10,633 nt of DNA from an uncultured Veillonella sp. Lineage in GTDB: Bacteria; Bacillota; Negativicutes; Veillonellales; Veillonellaceae. Below are positions 1 through 7,542 of the stretch, piece after piece (positions within the stretch are counted from its first letter, which is position 1; each line of letters starts with the position of its first letter). The DNA is taken from NCBI RefSeq assembly GCF_934190855.1, contig NZ_CAKPTN010000053.1:1-10633 (forward strand), read 5' to 3'. The notes under the pieces were generated by a model. The model was not told the origin of the DNA, ran no database searches, and saw only the letters and a list, made by a program, of their open reading frames with translations. A program made the position numbers and the translations under genes.

Positions 1-25
1 CTTATGTACTTATTATTCCTACCTC

Positions 26-2068
26 TTAATTATACAATATTCTTAGGAATTTTTCACCAAATCTTTTTTCTAATTCTGCTTTCATGACAGATTCTAATTT
101 TTCCATTCCAAATTGACTGGCAAAATCTAGCACATCCTTGCGAGCCTCTACTAGGATTTCAATATCTTTAATGATATTAGCTACACGCAAATCAGGTAAG
201 CCCGATTGAGCTAAACCAAATAATTGACCTGAGCCGCGCAGCAATAAATCTTGCTCCGCCAGTTCAAAACCATCTTGAGTTTGTTCCATTAGCTTCAAAC
301 GCTCTTGGCTTACATCATTTTTTGAATCACTTACTAAAATACAATAGGACTGATGGGAACCACGACCTACACGCCCCCGCAACTGATGTAGTTGAGATAG
401 CCCAAATCGCTCTGCCCCTTCAATGCACATGATGGTCGCATTAGGCACATTAACACCAACCTCGATAACTGTGGTGGAAACCAGTAATGAAATGTCGCCC
501 TTGTAGAATGCATTCATTACTTCATCTTTTTCACTAGGTTTCATGCGACCGTGAACAAGTCCCACTTCATAGGCCTTGTAAAAATACTTTTTTAGTTCTA
601 AATACAATTCTTCTGCAGCTTGTAAGTCTAATTTTTCAGACTCTTCTACAAGAGGACATACTACGTAAACTTGACGACCTTCGGCCATTTCCTTACCAAA
701 GAATGCCCGTAGTCGATCTTTATAAGAACTATCTACTACATACGTTTTTACAGGCTTACGACCTGGTGGCATTTCTTTAATCAAGGATACCGCCAAATCA
801 CCATATACAGATAATGTCATGGTTCGTGGAATCGGAGTAGCTGTCATGATAAGCACATGTGGATATGTACCCTTCTGTTGCAACCGAGCCCGTTGTTCTA
901 CACCAAAGCGATGTTGTTCGTCTATAATGACGAGGCCTAAATTATGGAAGTTTACGCCCTCTTGAATAAGCGCATGGGTACCGATGATCATATTAATCGA
1001 TCCGTCAGCTAAGCCTTCATAGATTCGCTCTTTTTCCTTTTTGGTAGTAGAACCTGTTAATAATTCTATGGTAATACCTAAGTTACCACACACCTCTGTT
1101 ATACCTTCATAATGCTGAGCAGCTAAGATTTCTGTAGGAGCCATTAATGCCCCTTGGTACCCATTTTCGATAGCCTTCAACAAACTCAATGTAGCCACTA
1201 CGGTTTTACCAGAACCTACATCACCTTGTAACAACCGTTGCATAGGACGTTCATCTTCCATATCGATACGAATGTCCTCTAATGCACGCTGTTGGTCACC
1301 AGTTAAAGAGAATGGTAAATTTTCTATACATTTAGCCATTAGTTCTCCATTAGGACCCATTTTAGGACCTCTGTGGCACTGCTCTTTATTACGCAATAAA
1401 GCTAAACCCGCTTGCATGACAAATAGCTCTTCGTAGGCTAATTGATGACGTGCCTCTTCGTAACGCTCAGAGGAATCCGGGAAATGCATCATCTTAAACG
1501 CATCGTAACGACTCATATAATGGTGGGCTTCACGAACCTCAACAGGTAAAATCTCAGGCAACTCATGATTAGCAGCAAACCAATTTCGCACCGATGAACG
1601 CACCACAAATTGAGATACCCCATCAGCAAGAGCATAGATAGGAACGATACCTCGATCTGACTCTCCACCATCTCCTAAGTTTTCTATTTGGGGAGTATTC
1701 ATTTGCATGGATCCATATTGAAATTCTGCTTTACCATACGCATATAGACGCTGCCCTTTTTTGTAAAAGTTCTTTTTATAGCCTTGGTTAAATAGAACAA
1801 TTTTTAAAGGACCTGTACCATCTGCAATGACTACCTCTAAGATAGACAATCGAGGGCGAGGACGCTTCTCTTGCACCGCTATAACATTGCCTACCACCCC
1901 ACCAGTCATGCCTGATTTTAAATCACCAATTCTATAAATCGTACGGCGGTCTTCATAGGTTCTTGGGAAGTACGTCAACAAGGAAGTTATGTTCGTAATC
2001 CCCAGTTTATGTAATTGTTTCTCTCGACCAGGACCAATCCCCTTAATGGTCGTCAACCGTTCATCCAT
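26..2068 (-). CDS. recG: ATP-dependent DNA helicase RecG
   Basis: Double-stranded DNA translocase that remodels stalled replication forks and branched recombination intermediates. The 680-residue length is normal for the family. An N-terminal helical/OB-fold wedge region (about residues 5-150) precedes the helicase core: Walker A GDVGSGKT at 282-289, the RecG-typical DEQH box at 383-386, TAT motif III at 409-411, and motif VI QLRGRVGRG at 562-570. All key motifs are intact. The ATG start is supported by AAAGGAG five bases upstream. The gene is divergent from rpmB. The 25 bases after the stop, up to the window edge, contain AGAGG/AGGAA purine runs that could be the ribosome site of a downstream gene outside the window, so recG may not be last in its transcript. 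Identification is secure. Confidence 0.97.
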   Translation of the reverse strand: MDERLTTIKGIGPGREKQLHKLGITNITSLLTYFPRTYEDRRTIYRIGDLKSGMTGGVVGNVIAVQEKRPRPRLSILEVVIADGTGPLKIVLFNQGYKKNFYKKGQRLYAYGKAEFQYGSMQMNTPQIENLGDGGESDRGIVPIYALADGVSQFVVRSSVRNWFAANHELPEILPVEVREAHHYMSRYDAFKMMHFPDSSERYEEARHQLAYEELFVMQAGLALLRNKEQCHRGPKMGPNGELMAKCIENLPFSLTGDQQRALEDIRIDMEDERPMQRLLQGDVGSGKTVVATLSLLKAIENGYQGALMAPTEILAAQHYEGITEVCGNLGITIELLTGSTTKKEKERIYEGLADGSINMIIGTHALIQEGVNFHNLGLVIIDEQHRFGVEQRARLQQKGTYPHVLIMTATPIPRTMTLSVYGDLAVSLIKEMPPGRKPVKTYVVDSSYKDRLRAFFGKEMAEGRQVYVVCPLVEESEKLDLQAAEELYLELKKYFYKAYEVGLVHGRMKPSEKDEVMNAFYKGDISLLVSTTVIEVGVNVPNATIMCIEGAERFGLSQLHQLRGRVGRGSHQSYCILVSDSKNDVSQERLKLMEQTQDGFELAEQDLLLRGSGQLFGLAQSGLPDLRVANIIKDIEILVEARKDVLDFASQFGMEKLESVMKAELEKRFGEKFLRILYN

Positions 2069-2143
2069 AGAAACTCCTTTAAATATACGATAAACACATG
2101 AGATATATCCAATTTCTGTATATCCTTGTGTAAAAGTCCACTC

Positions 2144-2162
2144 ATATCATAGAATATGATAT
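2144..2162. repeat. Perfect inverted repeat, candidate operator
   Basis: ATATCATA-GAA-TATGATAT is a perfect 8-bp inverted repeat with a 3-bp centre. It lies just downstream of the proposed recG transcription start, in the recG leader and well upstream of rpmB. The symmetry suits a dimeric repressor. The AT-rich arms with a 3-nt loop could also form a weak RNA hairpin, but there is no following T tract, so it is not a terminator. Confidence 0.45.
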
Positions 2163-2175
2163 ATAGTATACCTTA
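2163..2175. promoter_or_regulatory. 13-bp element shared with the ppsA promoter
   Basis: ATAGTATACCTTA (plus-strand reading) recurs exactly at 7567-7579, where it covers the ppsA -10 region. Here it sits between the proposed recG -10 and the 2144-2162 inverted repeat. It may be an alternative recG -10 (TATACT or TACTAT on the minus strand) or a site for a common regulator. The match is directly seen; the role is not known. Confidence 0.4.
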
Positions 2176-2176
2176 T

Positions 2177-2204
2177 ATTGTAGTATATTTCATAAAAAGA
2201 GCAA
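2177..2204 (-). promoter_or_regulatory. Candidate sigma-A promoter of recG
   Basis: On the minus strand TTGCTC (2204-2199) and TACAAT (2182-2177) are separated by 16 bases, giving a start near 2170 and a leader of about 100 nt before recG. The -35 lies only 18 bp from the -35 of the divergent rpmB promoter. An alternative -10 (TATACT, 2170-2165) exists just downstream but lacks a good -35. Read by eye only. Confidence 0.5.
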
Positions 2205-2222
2205 TATGTACGATAAAAACAC

Positions 2223-2251
2223 TTGCTTTAACTATGTCTTTATGATAATAT
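2223..2251 (+). promoter_or_regulatory. Candidate promoter of rpmB
   Basis: TTGCTT (2223-2228) is followed after 17 bases by TAATAT (2246-2251), which has a TG one base upstream (2243-2244) as in extended -10 promoters. GATAAT at 2244-2249 is an alternative -10 reading. The predicted start is near 2258, leaving a leader of about 33 nt. The position fits a short ribosomal-protein transcript. Confidence 0.5.
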
Positions 2252-2291
2252 ACTTTTGTTATGTTATAGATTAAGCTTGGAGGTGGAAACT

Positions 2292-2480
2292 ATGGCAAAC
2301 CTTTGCGAAGTATGTGGCAAATCCACATCTAGCGGTATGAACGTGAGTCATTCTCACATTCGCACAAGAAAAACTTGGAAACCGAACATTCAAAGAGTAC
2401 GGGCGGTTGTAGACGGTGCTACTAAAAAAGTAAACGTATGCACTCGCTGCCTTCGTTCTAATAAAATTACACGCGCGTAA
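2292..2480 (+). CDS. rpmB: 50S ribosomal protein L28
   Basis: Small basic protein of the large ribosomal subunit, 62 residues, normal for bacterial L28. It is the zinc-binding (C+) form: Cys5-x2-Cys8 near the N-terminus and Cys50-x2-Cys53 near the C-terminus, flanking the characteristic basic segment with RTRKTWKPN (24-32). The start is set at ATG 2292 because GGAGGTGG (2279-2286) sits five bases upstream. The open frame does extend back to 2256, but that extension is not part of the family and would read through this ribosome site. The gene is monocistronic, the only plus-strand gene here, and is closed by the terminator at 2520-2559. Zinc-type L28 is often paired in genomes with a C- paralogue used under zinc shortage; none is visible here. 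Confidence 0.97.
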   Translation: MANLCEVCGKSTSSGMNVSHSHIRTRKTWKPNIQRVRAVVDGATKKVNVCTRCLRSNKITRA

Positions 2481-2487
2481 AATAAAA

Positions 2488-2522
2488 AGTACATGTACTC
2501 TTTGGGGTTCTAGAGCCCCAAA
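2488..2522 (+). other. Two inverted repeats in the rpmB 3' region
   Basis: AGTACATGTACT (2488-2499) is a perfect 12-bp palindrome beginning eight bases after the rpmB stop. It is followed at 2501-2522 by a hairpin with stem TTTGGGG/CCCCAAA. Neither is followed by a T tract on the plus strand, so neither is a stand-alone intrinsic terminator. They may stabilise or pause the transcript ahead of the terminator, or the palindrome may be a protein site. Confidence 0.4.
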
Positions 2523-2559
2523 AAAAGCAGTTAGTTCATTTGAACTAACTGCTTTTTTT
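2520..2559. terminator. Bidirectional intrinsic terminator, rpmB / dgt
   Basis: Perfect 12-base arms, GCAGTTAGTTCA (2527-2538) and its complement (2541-2552), flank a two-base centre. Seven A bases precede and seven T bases follow, so the element works on both strands. It closes rpmB on the plus strand and the ccpN-ppsR-dgt transcript on the minus strand. Confidence 0.92.
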
Positions 2560-2587
2560 GTTATCTATATACCTATTACTAAAAATT

Positions 2588-3577
2588 TTACAAGGTAATA
2601 TTTGGAATATAGTACTGTTTAAACAACTTAATAGCATATTGATCAGTTAAGCCTGCCACATAATCCACTACATCGCGAGTGGAGTAAAACTCTTTTCCAG
2701 TTTCACAACCTTCCATATCATCTGGGTATTCCATGAAGTGAGTAAATAAATTTTTCACCACATGGGATGCCTTTTTGCGATCTGGAATCAATGCAGGCGC
2801 CAAATACACGTTTTTAAACATAAATTGACGGAATAGATTCATAGTCACCTCCACATCAGCAGACATAGAAATAACTGGTTTATCTAAAGATTCCCGCACC
2901 ATATCCTCTACCATAGCTGTAATCATGCTAGATGGAGTCATACCAAAATGCTCACGCACTTCAAAGGGCAACTCCTCAGCGGTTAACATGCCTGCCCGTT
3001 GTGCATCGTCAAAATCGTGACACAAATAAGCAATGCGGTCAACAATGCGAATGATTTGGCCTTCTAAGGTAACTGGAATTGTAGCTCCTGTATGACCTAC
3101 GATGCCATCACGGACTACAGTCGTTAAATTAAGACCTTGGTGGTCGCCATGCTTTTCTAAGACCTCAACCATGCGCAAACTTTGTTCATTGTGATTAAAG
3201 TGCCCCACCATGTCGCGCAATGCATATTCACCGACGTGACCAAAGGGCGTATGTCCCACATCATGGCCCATGGCAATAGCCTCAACAAGATCTTCGTTTA
3301 AACGCAATGCACGAGCCACTGTCCGACCAATCTGGCCTACCTCAAGGGTATGTGTCATACGTGTCCGATAATGGTCACCTGGTGCAATATATACTTGTGT
3401 CTTATGCTTTAACCGTCTAAAACATTTACTGTGAATAATGCGGTCCCGATCGCGTTGGAACGCTGTTCTAAGTGGATCGAGAGCTTCCTCCATATCACGG
3501 ATTGCATCGCGGCTTTTAGCTGCATAGGGGGACAGGAGTAATGCCTCCCGTTCCTCTATTTGTTCCCGTATATTCAT
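2588..3577 (-). CDS. dgt: dGTPase-family HD-domain dNTP triphosphohydrolase
   Basis: Predicted to hydrolyse dGTP (or other dNTPs) to the deoxynucleoside plus triphosphate, affecting dNTP pools. It has 329 residues, matching the short Bacillota-type family rather than the roughly 500-residue E. coli Dgt. The HD metal site is complete: H76 in RMTHTLEV, H105-D106 in GHDVGHTPFGH, and D180 in RIVDRIAY. The N-terminal FRRLKHKTQV signature is at 53-62. The start ATG overlaps the ppsR stop as ATGA, with GGAGGGG just upstream, indicating translational coupling; it is the last gene of the ccpN-ppsR-dgt run. Substrate preference cannot be read from sequence, since many such proteins need a different dNTP as activator. 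Why a dNTPase travels with PEP synthase regulators is unexplained. Confidence 0.92.
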   Translation of the reverse strand: MNIREQIEEREALLLSPYAAKSRDAIRDMEEALDPLRTAFQRDRDRIIHSKCFRRLKHKTQVYIAPGDHYRTRMTHTLEVGQIGRTVARALRLNEDLVEAIAMGHDVGHTPFGHVGEYALRDMVGHFNHNEQSLRMVEVLEKHGDHQGLNLTTVVRDGIVGHTGATIPVTLEGQIIRIVDRIAYLCHDFDDAQRAGMLTAEELPFEVREHFGMTPSSMITAMVEDMVRESLDKPVISMSADVEVTMNLFRQFMFKNVYLAPALIPDRKKASHVVKNLFTHFMEYPDDMEGCETGKEFYSTRDVVDYVAGLTDQYAIKLFKQYYIPNITL

Positions 3578-4395
3578 TTCCCCTCCGATGCGCGGTTCTT
3601 GTCGATTAACTGCATCACAAGAGAAGCTGTTTCTTCGATAGATTTATTAGAAACATCTAATACTTGGCAGTGCAAACGGCGCATAATAGCTTTCGCATAT
3701 TCTAGTTCGGCTTGGATACGCTCAATAGATGCGTAGTTTGCTTCGTCTTCTAAACCAATAGCGCGTAACCGTTCACTACGAATATTGTTTAACTTAAATG
3801 GATCGATGATAAGACCTACAATTTTTTTCGCTGGAATTTTGAATAACTCTTCAGGTAATGGTACTTCTGGTACTAGTGGCAAGTTGGCAGCTTTAACCTT
3901 TTTATAGGCCAAGAACATGGATAATGGAGTCTTACTAGTTCTAGATACACCAATAATTACTACATCAGCCTTTTCAAAGCCAGATGGATTTTTACCATCA
4001 TCATATTTTACGGCAAACTCAATGGCTTCAACCTTTTTGAAATATTCTTGGTCAAGCTTATGAACCATACCTGCTGTCATACGAGGCTTAGTAGTCGCTA
4101 CAGTGCCAACAGCATCAAGAACTGGTCCCATGATGTCTACAGCAGGAATTTTGTATTCCGCTACCTTCTCATGAAGATATTTGCGCAAAGACTCGGATAC
4201 GATAGTATGACAAATAACGTGATGACCACGTTTTGCATCGTCTACAATTTCATCGATTTGGCTTTCACTATCGATATAAGGAATACGAACAATTTCAATT
4301 TGTTCCTTATCATATTGACTCGCCGTAGCTCGCGCTACAGCCTCTGCGGTTTCCCCTAGGGAATCCGATATTGCATAAATAATTTTTTCTGCCAT
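3574..4395 (-). CDS. ppsR: PEP synthase/PPDK regulatory protein (DUF299 kinase-phosphorylase)
   Basis: Bifunctional regulator of the PSRP/PDRP family. It uses ADP to phosphorylate a threonine next to the catalytic histidine of PEP synthase or pyruvate phosphate dikinase, switching the enzyme off, and removes the phosphate with Pi. The 273-residue length is typical. The family P-loop is GVSRTSKT at 149-156, with a conserved downstream IDPFKLNNIRSERL block (around 207-220). It starts 10 nt after ccpN, and its ribosome site TGAGGT overlaps the ccpN stop codon; it then overlaps dgt by ATGA. Automated annotation of Bacillota homologues often says PPDK regulator. Here the adjacent enzyme is clearly a PEP synthase with the target Thr-Cys-His motif, so PpsA is the likely substrate (inference from context). 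Confidence 0.93.
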   Translation of the reverse strand: MAEKIIYAISDSLGETAEAVARATASQYDKEQIEIVRIPYIDSESQIDEIVDDAKRGHHVICHTIVSESLRKYLHEKVAEYKIPAVDIMGPVLDAVGTVATTKPRMTAGMVHKLDQEYFKKVEAIEFAVKYDDGKNPSGFEKADVVIIGVSRTSKTPLSMFLAYKKVKAANLPLVPEVPLPEELFKIPAKKIVGLIIDPFKLNNIRSERLRAIGLEDEANYASIERIQAELEYAKAIMRRLHCQVLDVSNKSIEETASLVMQLIDKNRASEGK

Positions 4396-4405
4396 TATAT
4401 CAACC

Positions 4406-5035
4406 TCAATGTATGCTACATTCTAAAAATACTTTTGCTACCGTCGTTTTTGACACGCGGCCCACGACCTTTAGTCGTTTCTTGTTCCCTACGTCCTCGC
4501 GAACGACAACAGGTAAACAATCTACTTCATAATCTATCATCTTCTGCGCCGCCTCTACTAACGTATCAGTAGGCTCCACAGTTATAACCTTGCTAACAGG
4601 GGTCATGATCATAGATATAGGCATGGCGTGCGAATCTGTTTGTCCCATAGAGGCGCGCAGTAAATCTTTTCGAGATACGACGCCTACTAGATACGAATCA
4701 TCACACACTAAAATCGTACCTACATCCTCTGTAAAAATAGTAACAATCGTGTCATATAAACTAGTTTCCCCACTAACCACGACCGCTTGAGATAATACAT
4801 CACTTACCAGAAATGACTTTAATCGCTCAGCCGTTTGTGTTTCCTTTGAAAGCCCTACGTAGTAATAACCTACATTGGGACGCGCATCTAGCACACCTAA
4901 CATAGTTAATACAGATAAATCTGAACGCAATGCAGATCGTGTAACCTCTAAATGTTCGGCAATTGCACTACCTGTTACAGGACCTTCTTCACGAACGATT
5001 TGAGCAATTTGTTCTTGTCGTTTCGACAGTTTCAC
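4406..5035 (-). CDS. ccpN: CcpN-like transcriptional repressor (winged HTH plus two CBS domains)
   Basis: Predicted cytoplasmic DNA-binding regulator of gluconeogenesis. Residues 3-58 form a winged helix-turn-helix close to Bacillus CcpN (KRQEQIAQIV at 5-14, SALRSDLSVLTMLG around 34-47, ARPNVGYYY at 51-59). Residues about 77-205 form a CBS pair, which in this family senses adenine nucleotides. With the GTG start at 5035 the protein has 209 residues. An ATG six codons upstream (5053) would place the AAAGGGGG ribosome site inside the coding region, so GTG is preferred. The gene has its own promoter and leads the ccpN-ppsR-dgt run, directly downstream of ppsA. In Bacillus subtilis CcpN is likewise followed by the DUF299 gene yqfL and represses gapB and pckA on glucose. 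Here ppsA is the obvious candidate target, by inference. Confidence 0.9.
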   Translation of the reverse strand: MKLSKRQEQIAQIVREEGPVTGSAIAEHLEVTRSALRSDLSVLTMLGVLDARPNVGYYYVGLSKETQTAERLKSFLVSDVLSQAVVVSGETSLYDTIVTIFTEDVGTILVCDDSYLVGVVSRKDLLRASMGQTDSHAMPISMIMTPVSKVITVEPTDTLVEAAQKMIDYEVDCLPVVVREDVGNKKRLKVVGRVSKTTVAKVFLECSIH

Positions 5036-5042
5036 ACGGTAA

Positions 5043-5050
5043 CCCCCTTT
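5043..5050 (-). promoter_or_regulatory. Ribosome binding site that sets the ccpN GTG start
   Basis: AAAGGGGG on the minus strand lies seven bases before GTG 5035. No purine-rich site lies at proper distance from the upstream in-frame ATG at 5053 (preceding bases read CAAACAGAG). This moves the start six codons downstream. Confidence 0.75.
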
Positions 5051-5063
5051 CATCTCTGTTTGT

Positions 5064-5092
5064 ATTATATCCTAAGTTACCATTCAGAAAAA
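5064..5092 (-). promoter_or_regulatory. Promoter of ccpN-ppsR-dgt
   Basis: A perfect TATAAT -10 occupies 5069-5064. The matching -35 position at 17-bp spacing (5092-5087, TTTTTC) is poor and coincides with the T tract of the ppsA terminator. The start is expected near 5057, giving a leader of roughly 20 nt. The weak -35 suggests either low constitutive expression or a need for an activator. Confidence 0.55.
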
Positions 5093-5117
5093 GAGGAGAC
5101 CTACGGGCCTCCTCTTT
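5088..5117 (-). terminator. Intrinsic terminator of ppsA
   Basis: On the minus strand, AAAGAGGAG pairs with CTCCTCTTT. A further G-T wobble and two G-C pairs close a CGTA tetraloop, giving a stem of about 12 bp, followed by TTTTT. It lies 17 bases after the ppsA stop and separates ppsA from ccpN. Confidence 0.85.
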
Positions 5118-5133
5118 CACCATAACTATATTC

Positions 5134-7515
5134 TTACCAATTTAGTTCATCAGATTCTTGACGACCACGACCAGTCATAGCATCGAGCATAATTCTTTGT
5201 TCGATTTGAGCCACCATTTTCTTAGTGCTCACAACCGCATCTGGGTTAACAGAAATGGAGTCAATACCACTCTTCACGAGGAATTCACAAAGTTCAGGGT
5301 AAACGCTTGGTGCTTGGCCACAGATGGATACAGTTTTGCCATCTTTATGCGCCACTTCAATGAGATGACGAATTGCTCTGCGAACTGCTAGATTACGTTC
5401 ATCATAAATATGTTGAACTGTTTCGTTATCGCGGTCACAACCGAGAACGAGCATAGTCAAGTCGTTAGAACCGATGGAATAACCATCTACGTATTTATTG
5501 AATTGATCAGCTAAGATGATGTTGGATGGAATCTCAGCCATGAGCCATACTTTAAAGTCTTTACTGCGTGCAAGACCTTCTTGAGCCATCAAGTTAGTTA
5601 CTAATTCGGCTTCCTCTACAGTACGGCAGAATGGAATCATAACTTGCAAGTTTTTGAAACCAAATTCGTTACGTACTTTTTTGATTGCTTCTAATTCTAA
5701 TTTGAAAGCAGGTGTGTATTTAGGATCATAGTAACGAGAAGCACCACGCCAGCCAAGTAATGCACTGGATTCATGTGGTTCGTATTTGTCGCCACCTTTA
5801 AGATCACGGTATTCGCTAGATTTGAAGTCGCTTAAACGAACTACTACTTGGCGAGGAGCTAATGCTTGGCAAACTTTACGCATACCTTCAGCCAATGTAT
5901 TTACAGCGAAATCACTACGGCCTGTTTCGATAAGGTGTAATGGATGTTCATGGATGAAAGTAGTCCAAATGAACTCTTCACGCATTAGACCAATACCATC
6001 ACATGGTAATACACCATGTTTTTCAGCCAAATCAGGATCGCCTAAGTTCATATAAATCTTAGTGCCTGTTACAGGAACAGATTCAGCAACAACATTGGCA
6101 GCAGCTTGTGTTTCTGGCTTTTTAACGATATCTTCTAATACGCCATCGTATACAATACCATTGGTAGCATCAACAGTAATCATTTGACCATCTTTAATGG
6201 ATGTAGTCGCTTCATGGCTACGGCTCTTAGTACCTACGATACAAGGAATGCCAAGCTCACGGCTAACGATGGACGCATGACAAGTCATACCACCAGCATC
6301 AGTAACGATTGCTTTTGCCTTTTTCATAGCAGGAACCCAGTCAGGAGCCGTCATAGCAGTGACAAGGATTTCCCCTTCTTTAAACTCATCAATATCCTCA
6401 GGGTTGATGATTACGTGAGCTTTACCTGCTGCATTACCAGGAGAAGCTGGTAAGCCTTTTACAATAATTTCACGATTACCCGCATTTAAAGTGCTAGCTT
6501 TCTCCATTGTTTCTGGTTTTTCTTTACGGGACCATACTGTTTCTGGACGAGCTTGTAAAATCCAAATTCTACCGTCTCGCTCATCTACACCCCATTCCAT
6601 ATCCATGTAGCAACCGTAATGTTTTTCGATTGCTTTAGCGTATTCAGCAAGCTCCAAAACTTGAGCGTCTGTAATAACTTGTTGTTTAGCTTCGTCAGCA
6701 GGAACAACCTCTTCAACGCAGTCCCCATCAGGCTTACGAACTAAACGGATATGTTTGTCATTAATCATGCGGTCTGTAATTTCCATTTTAGCTTTATCTA
6801 CACGGAAATTATCTGGTGTAACTGTACCTTGTACAACGTACTCACCAAGGCCCCAAGAACCTTCGATAAGGATGTTGTTATCATTGCCTGTTACAAGGTC
6901 AACAGTAAACATTACGCCAGCAGCTTTAGAGAATACCATCATTTGAACAGCAGCACTTAATGCTACTGTCATATGATCGAAACCTTGTTTTACACGGTAA
7001 TATGTTGCGCGGTCTGTAAAAGTAGATGCATAGCATTCTTTTACTTTTTCGATAATAACATCAGCACCGCGTACATTTAAGTACGTATCTTGTTGGCCTG
7101 CGAAGCTTGCATCTGGCAAGTCTTCTGCTGTTGCACTAGAACGAACCGCTACGAACGGATTTTCTTCGTTTACTTTTTTACCAAGTTCTTCATAAGCATT
7201 ACGGATAGCATCTGCCAAAGCTTGTGGCATTTCTTCCTGACAAATCATGCGGCGAATCTTAGCACACACTTCGCGCAATAATGCAGAATTTTCGACATCG
7301 TCTAAAGCATCTAGCTCAGCGCGGATTTTATCTTCCAAACCTGTAGCTTTCATAAACTCACGATAACCATGAGCAGTTGTAGCAAAGCCATAAGGTACAG
7401 GTACATTAGTGGAGGACGTCAATTCCCCTAAGGAAGAAGACTTACCACCAACTAAATTAACATCTTCACGTTGTAATTCATCAAACCAAAGTACGTATGC
7501 TGTTTCGCGATTCAT
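5134..7515 (-). CDS. ppsA: Phosphoenolpyruvate synthase (pyruvate, water dikinase)
   Basis: Converts pyruvate, ATP and water to PEP, AMP and Pi, the entry step for gluconeogenesis from pyruvate or lactate. The 793-residue length equals the PEP synthase norm and is shorter than PPDK (about 870). The N-terminal ATP-grasp domain covers about 1-330, with GGKSSSLGEL (23-32) and VRSSATAEDLPDASFAGQ (124-141). The swivelling phosphohistidine domain has GGMTCHASIVSRELGIP at 408-424, with catalytic His413 and the regulatory Thr411. The C-terminal PEP/pyruvate TIM barrel has MIPFCRT (626-632), AEIPSN (660-665), GSNDLT (682-687) and the acid-base Cys732 in ICGQAPS. The Thr-Cys-His order marks PEP synthase. 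Start ATG has AGGAGG (7528-7523). It is monocistronic, with its own promoter and terminator, and is followed by its likely regulators ccpN and ppsR. Confidence 0.97.
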   Translation of the reverse strand: MNRETAYVLWFDELQREDVNLVGGKSSSLGELTSSTNVPVPYGFATTAHGYREFMKATGLEDKIRAELDALDDVENSALLREVCAKIRRMICQEEMPQALADAIRNAYEELGKKVNEENPFVAVRSSATAEDLPDASFAGQQDTYLNVRGADVIIEKVKECYASTFTDRATYYRVKQGFDHMTVALSAAVQMMVFSKAAGVMFTVDLVTGNDNNILIEGSWGLGEYVVQGTVTPDNFRVDKAKMEITDRMINDKHIRLVRKPDGDCVEEVVPADEAKQQVITDAQVLELAEYAKAIEKHYGCYMDMEWGVDERDGRIWILQARPETVWSRKEKPETMEKASTLNAGNREIIVKGLPASPGNAAGKAHVIINPEDIDEFKEGEILVTAMTAPDWVPAMKKAKAIVTDAGGMTCHASIVSRELGIPCIVGTKSRSHEATTSIKDGQMITVDATNGIVYDGVLEDIVKKPETQAAANVVAESVPVTGTKIYMNLGDPDLAEKHGVLPCDGIGLMREEFIWTTFIHEHPLHLIETGRSDFAVNTLAEGMRKVCQALAPRQVVVRLSDFKSSEYRDLKGGDKYEPHESSALLGWRGASRYYDPKYTPAFKLELEAIKKVRNEFGFKNLQVMIPFCRTVEEAELVTNLMAQEGLARSKDFKVWLMAEIPSNIILADQFNKYVDGYSIGSNDLTMLVLGCDRDNETVQHIYDERNLAVRRAIRHLIEVAHKDGKTVSICGQAPSVYPELCEFLVKSGIDSISVNPDAVVSTKKMVAQIEQRIMLDAMTGRGRQESDELNW

Positions 7516-7542
7516 GTGAGAACCTCCTAGTCAATTAGTGCA

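Noticed and set aside
2256..2291. N-terminal extension of rpmB
   Set aside because: The extra 12 codons contain the ribosome site GGAGGTGG and do not fit L28; ATG 2292 gives the normal 62-residue protein.
2501..2522. GC-rich hairpin as an independent rpmB terminator
   Set aside because: It is followed by A bases on the plus strand and by AAAGAG on the minus strand, with no T tract after the stem.
4048..4359. Plus-strand open frame inside ppsR
   Set aside because: It lies wholly antisense to a well-identified gene, has no ribosome site of note and no recognisable family.
4590..5145. Plus-strand open frames across ccpN and the ppsA terminator
   Set aside because: One crosses the ppsA terminator and the ccpN promoter, and both oppose the conserved HTH/CBS protein.
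5158..7281. Several plus-strand open frames of 60-89 codons inside ppsA
   Set aside because: They are antisense shadows of a conserved enzyme; their composition follows the ppsA codons and no motifs are seen.
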